Assembly (NCBI RefSeq): GCF_901709675.1
Contig: NC_051100.1
Span: 3,534,001 to 3,598,000, forward strand
Reading direction: 5' to 3'
DNA from: Syngnathus acus
Taxonomy: Eukaryota > Chordata > Actinopteri > Syngnathiformes > Syngnathidae
Length of the DNA: 64,000 bases
Each line of letters begins with the position of its first letter. The stretch's first letter is position 1. Below the pieces are notes generated by a model. It was given only the letters and a program-made list of their open reading frames with translations. It did not search any database and was not told the origin of the DNA. Positions 38,401-50,553 of the stretch are shown here, in pieces. A program made the position numbers and the translations under genes.

Positions 38401-39048
38401 CCCGCCGGCTTCCCTCGTACTTTTAAAAGTGAGCCTGGCGAGATGCTCTCCCCTCCGCGGAGACCCTCGACTAGCGGGAGCGCCCCTCCGTCTTCCTCCT
38501 TCTCCCCTCAACTTACCTCTGAGGGTCTCTACAGCAGGCTGAACGGACTCCACGGCTTTGAGGAGGAAGTGAAGCAGGAGGAGGTGTGGTCGGACAGCGA
38601 GCACAACTTCCTGGACCACGACATCGGCGGCGTGGCGGTGGCGCCCTCGCATGGCTCCATCCTCATCGAGTGCGCGCGGCGGGAGCTGCACGCCACCACG
38701 CCCATCCTCAAACCCGACCGCCGCCACCCCACGCGCATCTCCCTGGTCTTCTACCAGCACAAGTCCCTCAACGAGCCGGGCCACGGGATGGCCATGTGGG
38801 ACGCCAAGATGGCCAAGAGGGAGCGGGAGAGGGAGGAGGAGGAGGAAGATGAAAGACTGAGGATGGAGGAAGGCGGGAGCGGGTTAGGAGGGGAGACAAA
38901 GGAGGGGGCGGGGTTAGACGGGCAGGATGCGTGGAAGACCAGGGACATCCCCACGCGGCAAACGTGGACACTACCGAGAGACGGGGTCATCACCGTGTCC
39001 CCTTACGCCCTCACACAAGTGACAGGTCCTTACAACAGCTGGACTTAG
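20362..39048 (+). CDS. tet1: TET1 methylcytosine dioxygenase (1969 aa, 11 coding exons)
   Basis: Coding exons: 20362-22224, 32834-34931 (or from 32831), 35096-35186, 36064-36157, 36264-36472, 36543-36693, 36833-36922, 37036-37173, 37311-37487, 37578-37725, 38198-39048. The first ATG of the exon is 20362 ([10 protein letters not shown]); the frame upstream opens only with TTG. A CXXC zinc finger with all eight Cys (CGRCEPC, CGRCSCC, CKLRKC) lies near residues 563-610. Exon 3 keeps the TET1 motif [11 protein letters not shown]. From residue 1320 follow the Cys-rich region ([31 protein letters not shown]) and the double-stranded beta-helix. Iron ligands are AHAHKDNHN (H1566, D1568) and ELHATTP (H1851). 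[13 protein letters not shown] holds the 2-oxoglutarate-binding Arg. The low-complexity insert between the catalytic halves is short compared with mammals. TET1 oxidises 5-methylcytosine to 5-hydroxymethylcytosine and further at CpG-rich promoters in the nucleus. Its neighbours slc25a16 and ccar1 match human 10q21. Confidence 0.95.
22610..22835 (+). repeat. Fish dispersed repeat copy in tet1 intron 2
   Basis: gactgcctcacggttttgagg, ttcccttccacattccaaag and the end aataatggatgaat follow the same order as in the copies at 19560 and 24647. A reverse fragment follows at about 22870-22935 (gaacccagaacctcagaac), and another near 23725-23830. Confidence 0.5.
24647..24885 (+). repeat. Fish dispersed repeat copy, nearly complete, in tet1 intron 2
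   Basis: It begins ggggcagcatggtggttaag and continues tggttagcatgtctgcttca. It has the internal part gattggctggcgtaccgcac and ends with aatgaggacaagcgcgatag. The order of the blocks matches the widespread teleost element whose 5' part reads GGTGGCTCAGTGGTTAGCA. It is degenerate and non-coding. Confidence 0.55.
26590..26770. repeat. Dispersed repeat with GATACCAAGTACCGATA-like words
   Basis: cataccc, accgataccaagtaccgata and later ggctggtattggcag and gtactcgatacc form loosely inverted ends. Similar words occur at 50150-50260 (gataccagtacgagtacca), so the two may belong to one family. Confidence 0.4.
29398..29437. repeat. (TG)n microsatellite
   Basis: Alternating tg with one tttg interruption; simple sequence. 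Confidence 0.9.
35500..35560. repeat. (TAC)n / (TAG)n palindromic trinucleotide repeat in tet1 intron 4
   Basis: tactactac switches to tagtagtac around a central actagt, so the tract is an inverted repeat that could fold on itself. Confidence 0.75.
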
Positions 39049-41110
39049 GCAACACACACACACGCGCACACACACACACACACACACACTGTGCTTATTT
39101 ATGCCTTACCTCAATCAACTTGAGACTGCTTGTCATTTATTTTCTACCTGGTTTTAATCACGCTCTACAAAAAGCCGCTTGAGTATTTATTATACATCCT
39201 TAATTTTAAGACGAATGTTTTTTTTTCTTGTGCTCACTCGTAAGACAAGCACGGTAGCAGAATGACTGTGTCTCGATAGATTTTTTTTTTATTATTCCTA
39301 TTCGTGCCACTAGTACTACCTGAAGCTTGTTATCGAATATGAAAAATCTTCCACAGCTTTCCATATTAAAAGAGAACGGATGTGCACAGGTTCACCACAC
39401 TAAAGCCGTTAGTATGCCAAAGTTGTCAAACGAGCGTGCAGAAATTTGTTCTACGAGTGTTCTGAAGTCGTACCCGTTTTCTGGTAGGGGGAAAAAAAAT
39501 GACACAGTCATTATAGGATATCGAATAAATACTCAACCGGCTCGCTTTGTGCTCCCTCGTCTTCCTCTGATCTTTTTTCCCCATTTAACTGTGAGTTTTA
39601 TGTTTATAAAAGAGATGGTGCTTTGAAGCATTTTTAAGTTTTTTTTTTCCAACTGCTTTTATATATACAGTATACATACAATATATATGTATACACATGA
39701 TAAAGAACAAAAAAAGGTGATTATTTATTTCTGATCATTTCTATTTAATTCCTGGTGTTAAGCCTGTTTACTGCAAGATAACCTGTTGCTTCAGAATCAG
39801 AATGACGGTGGTACCTTGCTTTTGTTTCGAGTTCAGTGCCATTCTCACTGTGCACACGCTATACTTCACGCTTCTATTTTACTTGGGATGATCTCATGTA
39901 GCAAACTGGCTTCACGCATTTGCTCCCCTCATGAAAGAAACTGATTTGTCGTCTGGAAGGTTTCTCAGAAGCACTTTTTTTTTTCTTCCATTTTCTCTCA
40001 AGCCTCACTTGAAAAATTGTCCCAAACCTAATTATGTATGTACAGATAGGGATTTTTATATATGAATATATTTTACAGTATTCTTCCTTTTTTTTTTTAA
40101 CACTTAGCATTCAGAGCAATTATGATTTTTTTTTTGTCTACAACAAAGTGCTTATCATGACTGGCACTTATTTTATGTGTTCACTTTCTTGGAAAATCGG
40201 AATTATCAGAGTTGGGATGATAGGATTTTGGAACTTTTTCTGACTCGCTGTATATTTGATTGATGCCTGTTGAAACGCCAACATGTTGCCAGTTTGTACT
40301 GTACAGTGCAAACGTATCGATTTTCACCATCTTAACCAAATTTGTTTTTTTAAATGTTGACACCATCATCCATCTAAGCAATTTCAGACAATTTCACACT
40401 TCCTTCACAGCATATGACGGAGTCTAAATAAGGCGATTTTGTTTTATTTTAAATTGTCATTTTAAGGACTCTTGATCGAATTCTGTACAAATGTCACACG
40501 GCTGGTGCTGTAATTTCTTCGTGGTGCTCATAGGACAAGTTAGTTCACTGACTCAACTTGGTTTTATACAATATGGATGGTGCTCTTTTTAAAATGAAAA
40601 AAAAAAATGTATTGGAGTCTCTACAAATGTAGTTTTAATGCTGTTGCAACACACACTTGATCATGATGTATTTTTAAAGTTAGATAAAAATCATAGTCCA
40701 GTTCCAATGTCTTCCGGAACAACAAACACACAATAAAATGAATGTAAGCATGTTTGAAATCAGTTGATTTACAGGAAAACCCCTTTGCAAATGAAAACAC
40801 GTTTTGATTTATTTTATCAGTCACAATATGACATTTTTTTCCCATCAATTACGAGCTATCACCAGCATTAAAAAAACTTGGGGGGAAAAACTTTTTACTT
40901 GTTAATATTCTGTGTAAATACGTATGTGAACTATATTGTTTTTACTGTACTGTGTGTAGACGTTGGATGCTCTTGCTTATTTTGCAACAGAATTACTGTA
41001 TGTGGCAAAAAAAGATTATATCCATTTTAGACTTGAGAAGAGACTACATTTTGCATTTCTTTTATGGATGTCTGATCTTTTGGGGGATTGTGAAATAAAG
41101 TCATATTTAT
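39049..41110 (+). other. tet1: tet1 3' untranslated region
   Basis: It begins with a CA microsatellite (39050-39090) and continues as about 2 kb of AT-rich DNA without a gene. The last good AATAAA is at 41094-41099, followed by a T-rich stretch. Confidence 0.65.
41094..41099 (+). terminator. tet1: poly(A) signal AATAAA of tet1
   Basis: The most distal canonical signal before the eif4e promoter, about 2 kb after the tet1 stop. Confidence 0.6.
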
Positions 41111-41843
41111 ATTTTTGACTCAATCATATTCTGTTCATGGTTTGTCATATTTTTAGACTACTGTACAATCTAGGCTGGGCTTGTATTTCATTTTTTGGGC
41201 TTCTTATTTATTCCCATAACACAATGCAGTGCTTGAAGTACTACATTGACATTTGACTCACTGCAGTGGAATTTAGACTTTGTTCTCATCATGTGTAAGG
41301 ATGAGTCACTCACTTCATTTGATGCAGTGTGACTCCAGAACCAATGATGCTATTTGATTTCCCTTTCAAAGAGATCATCATTGCCATATAAAGCTAGATC
41401 ATAAGATATTTGAAATAATTTGAACTATGACTACATTTATTACATACATGATTCTAATACAACCAAAAATAGAAATATATTTCTGTTTTTTAAACAAAAA
41501 CATAGCAGAATTGGACACCAGGTTATGTATTGAGTTTTATGATTTATATTTTGAAAAATAAGTGTGACGAGGCCGTCGTCATACGCTTGTGTCGGCTTCC
41601 GTAGGCGAGTGGCAACGATATAATGATGTGGAGTATTTGATGGAGTATTGACCGTATATCTATTAGTATGCGTGAGAATTTACCTGCAACATGACTTTTT
41701 ACCGATAAATAAGGCAAGTGGGTTTGTCATATAATTTTAGTTCCTGCTGGCGCAAACGATGTTTGGGCAGTACCGGCTTCCGTCGGCGAGTTGATACGGT
41801 GTGACGCAGCGGCCTTAACGGGTAGATCATTTCAACTTTCAAG
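41111..41843 (+). promoter_or_regulatory. Intergenic region with the eif4e promoter
   Basis: The first 450 bases are AT-rich with no recognisable feature. CpG content rises from about 41565, and a near-duplicate phrase (gtcggcttccgtaggcgagt near 41590, and ggcttccgtcggcgagt near 41780) occurs just upstream of the start codon. The function of that repeat is unknown. Confidence 0.45.
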
Positions 41844-44800
41844 ATGGCGACATCGGAACCGGTAAGTAGAGCAAGACCTAACTGAGAAAATCCACTGGTT
41901 TGCCCCGCAAAGAAGGTGCAGCCTCTCTGTGTTTGACCAATATGTATTTTCGGAGCTGATTATTGGATCAGCATCGAGTATTTTTTTTTAAAAATGTCCT
42001 TGTGCTTTTGTTCTCAAGGGGCGTCTCTAGGCGTGGGTAGCTGTTAGCAGCACTTAGCATCCGGCCACTGGCTCACTTTGTCGGCTGGGAGGGAGGTTGG
42101 GCTGCCTGGATGTCGCACCATTCAAACTCAATTCACGGACTTGTTGGGTTAAAGTTAAAGAACCTAAAAGGCTTACTTGTTATAACTGATAATGGTTGTA
42201 TGTTTTACGGCAATTTCAGTAAGGTTGCAATGAACGTCGTCTTGAATCGCTAATTAAATGGTGACACGTGTGTGTATATGTAGGCTTGAAGCTAGGCTAA
42301 CGTAATGCTAGCACGTCAAATAACTACATCATTAACAACAAATACGGCAGCAACGTTTACAGTGGTGCTTTTTGCAACGTACCACACGAGTGTTGTGGTG
42401 CTTTGAATCCACTAGAAGTTCATTCTGGCAGCTCTCCGGTGGAGTTTTTTAGATCGAGAACTCAAATTTCATCAGTTTCGATTCCGCTGAATTCTGGTAC
42501 CAGGAATACTAGTCTATCCAACCCCCAACATATCTTAAAAAAAAGGAACAAAAAAAAAAAAAAACTTTCATTATTCTTTGAATCCTTAGTGACCACGATG
42601 GTTCGCACACATAAGATGCATCAAAACCTGTATTTAATCAGATGATAAAAAACAATTGAGAAAGAGGTCTGTTTTGCAAAGGTTCTCCTGGCCAAGAAAG
42701 CGGACCACGATTGACATCATAGAGATGTTTTTTTTTCTATTTTGTCTCATTACAGAAAGAACCCCAAACTGAAGAGCCGCAACCTGCAACCGACAGCCAA
42801 GTCGCAAACCAGGAACAGTACATCAAACACCCCTTGCAAAACAAGTGAGAATGAAAACAGCATGTGCTTGTGAAAAGAACGTGATTTCTGTACTTGTGGA
42901 GACCTAAAAGACCCATTTGGCTTTTTAACAGTGTGGTTCTCTTTGTTTTCTTTTAACTTCATGGTTCTGGTTCCATAATGTAGCACTTTAGAACCGTATA
43001 GTTTACATATATATAAAGTGATTGGATTCATGCATGGTTGTGAATGGTTCTTTAGCCAAGTGGCTTCTGGACCATTACGCTTTTTGCTGGTGTTGTCACG
43101 GTGGACAATGAGCATGTGAACGCCCAGTAAACAAACAGACGTATGTATACCCTCTCGGTTTTTACGGCTTGGCCGTAACAGGATGGTGCAGCGGGTGGGG
43201 ATAAATGTAGCGAGGGGAGTCACAGAGTTCAGCCGATGGCCCCACTTTGCCCCCCACCGCCGGCCCCGCCCACTCTCCAAACAAATGAAAGAATCACCTC
43301 AGTGGCTGTAAACAAAGGCTGCACTTGTGCTGCCCCTTTCCCTCTTCCCTGGCATTCATCCGCAGTCTGACCGTATTGTCGTCTTGCGCTCCGTCCCGTT
43401 TATTGCTCTTATCCGCTGCCGACGGAGCTTGGGAACAAGACCGGCAAATGTCAACGATGGGCGAGTGACAAGCAAACGTGTCCGCCCCATTAGTGACTTC
43501 ATTAATCCATTCAAAAGTTATTTGCCGTGGCCGTGTGAAAGCTGACTGTTTGTTGTTGTTTCCTCTGGTTTCAGATGGGCCCTGTGGTATTTCAAAAATG
43601 ACAAAAGCAAAAGCTGGACGGAGAACTTGCGTCTCATTTCCAAGTTTGACACAGTGGAAGACTTCTGGGCGTGAGTATTCTTTTCTTGTCCACTCAGATT
43701 TTCATCACTGCCCTCCCTGGAATTGAACACTACATTTTCCCACACTAGAATGTGTTTTTTCCCCATTTTTAAAACTTTTTTTTTTTTTTTTTTTAATGGC
43801 TCAACAATTTTGGAACCTAATTTAGTTGTGATATGTATTTTTCAGCAAGTTAATTTGCATTACAATAAACTATTGGAATTATTTGACATTGTTTTTGTCA
43901 GGCTTCTAGAAAGATGAAAGGAATTGAAGCATGAAGGGGAAAAAAAAAAAGTCCTCGCTTGGTCAATTTCATTCTGGGGGGTTCCATCAGAGGACTTTTC
44001 TTTCTGAACCTTTTGGTTTTTCTTTTATCAGATTGTACAACCACATACAGCAACCCAGCAAGCTTGTCTTTGGCTGTGATTATGCCCTCTTCAAGGTAAT
44101 ACCTCCAAGCTCACAAATACGCTGCCTGTGACAGCCATGATGACACACACGCGTGCGCTTGTGTGACGTTCCAGGATGGCATCAAGCCCATGTGGGAGGA
44201 CGACCGCAACAAACTGGGAGGGCGGTGGCTCATGACCCTCAATAAAGTCCAGCGGCACAACGACCTCGATCGCTACTGGTTGGAGACGGTGAGAGTGCGC
44301 ACAGAGAAATGTGGAAAGAGTGAAGTGCTGCCACCATCTAGCGGTGCGGTGCTAAGTGACATTTTGCTCACGACGACTGTCAAGTCCATGTGCCGATGTT
44401 GGTGTAGCGTGCGTTTCTGACAGCGTGTGTGTGCTTTCGCAGCTCCTCTGTTTGGTGGGCGAGTCGTTCGACGAGGCGAGCGATGACGTGTGCGGAGCCG
44501 TGGTCAACGTCAGGCACAAAGCGGACAAAATAGCAATCTGGACCAGCAACTGCCAAAACAGGGACGCCATCATGACGATAGGGTGAGTGAGCTCGTCGCT
44601 TTGCCTCGTTTGCACTCGCACGTGCATCTCGGTCGAGGTTATTACAGAGGTTGGGAAATTCTTTATTTTTAGAAACCATGCTGCTCAAACTGGGAGTTTT
44701 CTCCACTTTTCGTTGGAATTTTAAAACGGCGTCAACTAAATTGTCTGAGATAAAAAGAAAAAAAAATCTTTAACCAGAGGTGGGCATTCCGTCAGTCCAT

Positions 44801-45613
44801 TTGCAGACAAATGAAAAATAACAAAGTCAAGAATAGTCAAGCACGACAAACGTATACATGAGCCAAGGGGTCAGAAATGACCTTTGAATACGAGACATTT
44901 TACATTTTTGTAGGTTATGTTTTGAATTTCAAATTTTATTTTTGGAAAAAGTCGGGTTAAGTAGGAGGTTGTAAAATCGTATTTCAGAATTTATTTGCCG
45001 ACCCCCAAAAGACTGAAGAAGACCTCAAAGATAAAGCCTTGATAGTCACTGCAAGTTGGTTTCCGCAAGAATTTTCGAGTCGCATTGAGCCACCACGATT
45101 GTACCTTTTTAGCTACAATGCGTCGTGGGATTCTGGTCAAGGTAAGTCAAATTTTAAAATAAAACGTGACTGAATGGCAACATTTTGTAAATTGCCCACC
45201 TCTGCCTTTAACATGCTTAACATTTTTTGCAAAGCTATTTAAATAAACTAGCAAGAAAGGTACTTCATGTTAAGTGTTGGCGTTTGTATTTTTTAAGATT
45301 CCACCAGAGGGCGCCAAAGTAGTATTTTAACTCCCTTCCAAAACTGAAAATCTTGTACAGGCCAGAATTATCTTTGTTTTTTTTACTACTTGTGTACCAT
45401 GTGAAATTTTAGATGCTAGTAGGTGCATTTTAATAACTCAGTAATTGCAGAACAAAGTGAGCGGAAGCTGTTGCCTTATTTGTCTCTGTCTTTGTCAGGC
45501 AAACTTACAAGGAACTTCTGAGCATCCCCAGCAAAGCCATGCTGGGCTACCAGTCACACGACGACACGTCCAGCAAGAGCGGCTCCACCACCAAGAACAT
45601 GTACTCTGTTTGA
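41844..45613 (+). CDS. eif4e1c: eIF4E-class mRNA cap-binding protein, probably eif4e1c (211 aa, 7 exons)
   Basis: Exons: 41844-41861, 42756-42844, 43575-43670, 44032-44095, 44175-44288, 44443-44582, 45499-45613. The first coding exon is only MATSEP, as in other eIF4E genes. The cap-sandwich Trp residues (KSWTENL, KPMWEDD, KIAIWTSN), the Glu after the second Trp and the eIF4G-contact Trp (VEDFWALYNH) are all present. So is the C-terminal Ser in SGSTTKN that matches the MNK site S209. It binds the m7G cap and recruits eIF4G for translation initiation. The ending KNMYSV and the insert ESFDEASDD differ from vertebrate eIF4E1A (KNRFVV) and eIF4E1B. From memory they fit the third, aquatic-vertebrate eIF4E1C type. 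The family call is certain; the subtype is less so (about 0.65). Confidence 0.9.
44775..45204. mobile_element. Non-autonomous hAT-like element (MITE), 430 bp, in eif4e intron 6
   Basis: Ends cagaggtgggca and tgcccacctctg are perfect 12-bp inverted repeats with the CAGAGGTGGGCA start usual for hAT elements. The flanks tctttaac (44767-44774) and cctttaac (45205-45212) agree at 7 of 8 bases, as expected of an 8-bp target duplication. The interior has no transposase. Confidence 0.8.
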
Positions 45614-46440
45614 AAGGTCCTCACTGTCGCCACAACAACTGGCTGCGTTTAGATTTTAACGCTTGCTAGCGCAAATCATCATCATTAACGTTATGAGTTG
45701 GAGTCAACTACTATAGTGTTGTTCCCGTTCACAGAGAAAACAAACGCACCACTGCTTCATTTCAGCGTGTTCTGGTTTAGAGCCAGGCAAAAATAATGTA
45801 CATTTTTGTTACGGGGGGGGGTGCACTTGGAATAGTTTGAAGGGAAGTTATAACTTCATTTCTTCTCTCAAGCGTTACACAAGTAGCTAACACACTATCT
45901 TGAAGAATCTACAATATGGTCAAAGTTTATTAAAAAAAAAGAAAAGAAATTAAAAAAAAAAAAAAAAAAAAAAGCATAGCCATGCTCCCCAGTGGTTTGG
46001 ATTTGTGGATGGCCACTTATTGTTTCAGCTATGCTGGAATTGTGGATTATTGCTTGTTTGTTTTTGCTCTTTGTTTCTGCCCCTTTTGCCCTCTTCATTT
46101 ATTTATAATGTATGCCATGCATTTGAGGTCGAATGACTTTTTTTTTTTTTTTTAAGATTTTGTTTAGGGTGAAAATGTGGACTACTGCATTCTTAGATGA
46201 CATTTTTTACAGTGTATCATACAGTAAAGATGCTGACCCAACTTTTTTTTTTTTTTTGCGTGTGCTTTTCACTGTTCTCTTGCTAACAAATTGTAGATAA
46301 TGACACACTCGCTCTTGATGCAACTTTAAAAGATGATAATCATTGTGAAATGATTTGTTTTCCTTTGCATAATGTATCTTTACCTGTTCCCCCCAGGGTG
46401 TATATTACCTTCTTTCAAGTAAAGATTAAGTGCTTTGCAT
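45614..46440 (+). other. eif4e1c: eif4e 3' untranslated region
   Basis: AT-rich with poly-A and poly-T runs. There is no canonical AATAAA; an AGTAAA variant at 46418-46423 is the best candidate end. No gene was seen on the other strand. Confidence 0.5.
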
Positions 46441-46824
46441 TTGAATCACATGTTGCCCCGTGTTATCTTTGCAGTACAAGCTGACCTCAAAAGTTTGTTT
46501 TGACATTGGTTTATTTAATCTTAGCTGTCTTGAAAATTGCTTTCACCCAATCTACTTCTCCGTTGCTCAGATAACATTCGAGGTCTTAAACCGTTCCGCA
46601 CAGACAATTATTTTCCTTCGTCTTTAGTCACAGTTCTGTAAATGGAGTGTTTTCATACAGGTGAAAGATCCAGAGCTACTTTCAAGTGAGTAGACGACTC
46701 AGTCTGAAATGCCATCATTGTCATAGAACTAGGAAAACCAGTTTTTATGTCAAAACCAAAAAGCAGGCAGAGTGAAGGTGACATCCAAATTAGTGTCAGC
46801 GTCTGAGCAACAGTCCTGGTCTTC

Positions 46825-47176
46825 ACAGCGGTGCCTTGAGATAGGAGTTGAATTCATTCGGAAACTATCACATATCTCAGCGTCACTGCTAATTGAAATG
46901 AATGGGAATGTCATGTAATGTGTGATAAATAACACCCTGTAATGTTTTACAAAGTAAAACATACAATAGAAAAAAATATATAAAATTCACTTTAACTCAA
47001 TGACATTGCGCTACTCCATCTAGTGGAGACATGACTGAGACTAGTAACGGCGCTTGTGATGGAGGTTTTTGCTCACAAGACTAGGCACATTGGAATTTTT
47101 TCATGTCACTATACGCTCAATCGACAACGTTACTCTTGAAAAAAAGCGTTGTCGGTCACTCCCAAGGCACCGCTGT
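46825..47176. mobile_element. TIR element (MITE-like), about 350 bp
   Basis: Left end acagcggtgccttgagat and right end tcccaaggcaccgctgt are inverted repeats matching over about 15 bases. The same end motif occurs at 12813-13344 and near 19943. It lies between eif4e and the tmem150-like gene, and has no coding capacity. Confidence 0.65.
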
Positions 47177-47531
47177 ACACATCAGGGTTTAGAACAAAAG
47201 CTGTTTAGTTTCAGCACATGAATGTCATCTCCCGTTGTTGGCCACACCTTGATGAGCGAGTTAGGTGACGACATCCACCCAGAATGGTCTTTGAAACATT
47301 CTAGCAATCTAACTCAACAGGTTTTCTTTTTCTAGCAATTTGACTCAAGATTTTTTTTCTCTGTAGGCAGCCAAGGTTCTAAAGGCATAAACGTAACATG
47401 AGACATCTTCACAGTATAAGATCTGACATTGATAAATATGAATATCTACAGTCAGTCATTCTTAAGTCTTCAAATATTTATCGTCCTGGTAACCTGTTCT
47501 CCGGCTGTACCCGGGCAGTCTTAAGTGTATG

Positions 47532-50500
47532 TCAGGCCATTATAAAGGGCCTCTCCTCCTCGCGTTGGCTGTAGAGATTGGACAGCATGTAGGAGGAGAA
47601 GAAACTGAATTCCACCATGAAGCTGAGCTCAAACAGCTCCAAGTTAGCACTGAGGATCCACTCGAAAACAGCAGACAGGTGCACGTAGTGGTAGTCGTGG
47701 TGGGCAAAGCAAAAAGCATCTGAGGGGGGGTTAAGGGTTTACAAGATTTAGGCTCGGAATTCAAGGGAAAACACAATATTGCCAAATGTATAAAAAAAAA
47801 AAAATCTATATCAAAACCCACAAATTTGGTTTCTTCGTATTTTAAAAATAGAACTTCACAATGTTACAAGAATGTAAAATGTTATAGAAAAATTGTTATA
47901 GAAAAATAAATAAAATATAAATGTCATTTTCTTCATTCGACAAAAACTTCATAATCCTACAAAATATAAACTGTATAGTTTCAGTTCTCACCGTCACATT
48001 GGGTTTGTCAAACAATTATGCAGCATTTTAAAGAGAGCACAGTGAGTTGGTTGTAGCCAGGCCCACTTTGTCAATAGGATGAAGCTATCGCAGATCTGAG
48101 TTAGTCAGTCCTCACACATCCTGTTCCAACACTCGCGTGAGTGCTTCCCAACATTTTGTTCCAACTCCTAAAAATGTTTACCTCTCCAAGTATAAACTTC
48201 ATGAAACTATATCAGCGTAATAAGACAGGCCCTAAAAAGTATATTTCATATTAAAATGTTCGCAATTTGAACATCCAATTCAGTGATACTTTTGCATACC
48301 ACTAGAGGGAGTCCTCACAGTACACTTAAAAAAAAAGGATACAGCAAATAGTGAGGATGGTCTGTTGCAACGTGGACACGACGCGTAGCGGGTAGAGGAC
48401 ATTCTCGTATCCCGTCAGCAGGCATCTATTGGTCAGTGCGGTCAGTAGGAACATGTAGCAGCAGATGCACAAGAAGCTTAGTCCAGCCCCTGCATGGTGC
48501 AGTAGCGTCAGGTACCCAGGCTGAAGGAGGAAGGCCGGTAGAAAAAACAATGTGTTAATGAAAGCGGTAAATTTCTGTAAAAACACACATGGGGCTTATT
48601 ACTGTGTTATTACATTGTTATACAAACACTATATTAGCACAGGATCTTCATAACTACAATATGATGCCACTTCGTAAGCCCCTGGAGGTTTTTTTAGACA
48701 TTCTCCATCACATTTATTGAATCGATGTACATTTTAAATTGTCTTTGTATGTGAAAATAAACAAAATAAATAAATAAAATAAATGATATAAGTAATTTGC
48801 CTTACCACATAAAAAGATTGCAGAGTTTGATTACTCCCCTGTTATTATGGAATTAGTTTGAATAGTATATTCTGATCAATCTGGGTATCATATAACAGTA
48901 TACTTTACTAAACGTGGCATGAATAACCAATATGTTCACAAGCACATTGTTGGGCAATTTGTCATCATAGTCATCAAAGAAATATGATGGGACAGTAAGG
49001 CACATTGTCAACACCCTGCTAACTGGGAAATGGTTTTATAAAATATTTGTACGGTACTGTATTTCCTGATTGTCCACTTTGATTTTTTTTTTTTACCCCA
49101 CAAAACAAGCCTGGGTACATAGTTCAGGAATAGCGTATTGTTAATCTCTTTTTCCAGCTAGCTAGCTAGCTAGCAGTGTACTCTAGAACTTACATTGCAG
49201 TTCCCGGCAGCGAATGATCCCATGGAGGCCACCACGCCAAAGGCCAGAGCAAACCTGCTCATGGTGGCATGGCTAGCATTTTTCTCCATGATGTGGGCAT
49301 GGTGGAATATGCAGAAGAAGAAAACTACAAAAGAACATGGTCATATCAACACGTGTTTTTAAGGTTAGGGTTTAAAAAATCCAAACACGACACCTCATAA
49401 TGACATTAGTATTTTGTTGCTTGGTTTTCTTCAGACTATTGAAGACTGTTGAACGTTGGTATAACGTAAAATGTGGACAAAGTAAAGCAACGTGAGTCCT
49501 TTTTTCTGGATGTACTGTTCTGTATACAGTATTGCATCAAGAACTTACACAGAAAGGAGCCAGCGTTGATGACCGCTGTGAAAAGTGAATTCTCCGGAGC
49601 GTAGGTCCCACTTGTGCTGCACATTTTATTCTTGGGTTAATATAAATTCATATTCAGTTCTGTTATAATAACACAGTTTGAATTACCTTATGGTGGGAAC
49701 CCTACAGCAGTTGGTGGTGTGATTGGCTGTGCAGAAGTTCTCCCCCCACCTGAGAGATAACATTCCAATAAATTATTTTTGTGATTAATTGCCCCATTCC
49801 TGTCGGCAACAGTGAGGTCAAACGTACCAGTCAGTGAGCGAGCACACATGTTGATTGGAGTAGGCTAAGCCATATCTGAAAGTGAAGGAGGACACACCAG
49901 ATTAATTTGAAAGACCTCAACAAAAATGAAACAAAAAATGCAATAGAAAATATAGATACAATTTATATTAAAAAAAAAGGTTGAATTTATGATAAGTGAT
50001 TGTTGAATTTCATTGGATGAAAAAGGTATTAAGCAAACAAATAAAATCAAATAAAATGAGATTAATAAAAGAAAATCAGGCAAGTATACAAGAAAAATAC
50101 AATACATATACATTACATTAAAAAAAGAATTTAATACCAATAAAATTAGAGATGGTTGATACCACTTTTTTTCAGACCGATACCAGTACGAGTACCACCC
50201 CGTAAAAATGGCTCTAAGAGGCACCTTGAAATAAGGTTGGTATCAGTACCCACCCATCACAACATAAAATAGACGCTGAAATGACCTATTTATCCAGATT
50301 AATAAATAACACCAAATGAAGCGAATTAAAAAAAACAAAAAAAAACAGGCAAAATTACAATGTTTCAATTTTTGTAAGAAAATGATTTGTACTTATAAAA
50401 TTCTTTAAAAGTAGTGTGACTGTTCATATTTGCATCACAATTTGAAACAACAAATATAAGAAAGCAAATATTTCAAGCGTATACTTACACAGCCCAAGTT

Positions 50501-50553
50501 CCGACGAAGGAAGTTAGTGAGAGAGCCAAAGGAAAGAAAATCCAGAGCCACAT
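47532..50553 (-). CDS. TMEM150/DRAM-family (FRAG1/DRAM/Sfk1) multi-pass membrane protein, 246 aa
   Basis: Exons in transcript order: 50553-50489, 49875-49828, 49749-49687, 49616-49549, 49324-49194, 48520-48343, 47719-47532; phases close to 246 aa. The start MWLWIFFPLALSLTSFVGTW is the first membrane segment. A Cys-rich luminal loop follows (HVCSLTDW, TTNCCRVP), then GTYAPENSLF, the family hallmark, then GNCNPGYLTLLHHAGAGLSF and VFEWILSANLELFEL. Six hydrophobic segments are apparent. The N-terminal half, including HVC..W and CC before the G-Y-PE motif, is nearest to TMEM150A. The C-terminus (REERPFIMA) differs from the mammalian members I know, so no symbol is given. Family members act at the plasma membrane (recruiting PI4-kinase) or in lysosome and autophagy control; which applies here is not known. 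Confidence 0.8.
49152..49174. repeat. (GCTA)n microsatellite
   Basis: About five tandem gcta units in the tmem150-like intron, close to a splice donor (49193). Confidence 0.85.

Noticed and set aside
38311-38784. 157-codon antisense frame in tet1 exon 12
   Set aside because: Antisense shadow of the GC-rich catalytic exon.
42403-42645. 80-codon frame in eif4e intron 1
   Set aside because: Low-complexity Lys run and no similarity; the eif4e exons on either side splice cleanly without it.
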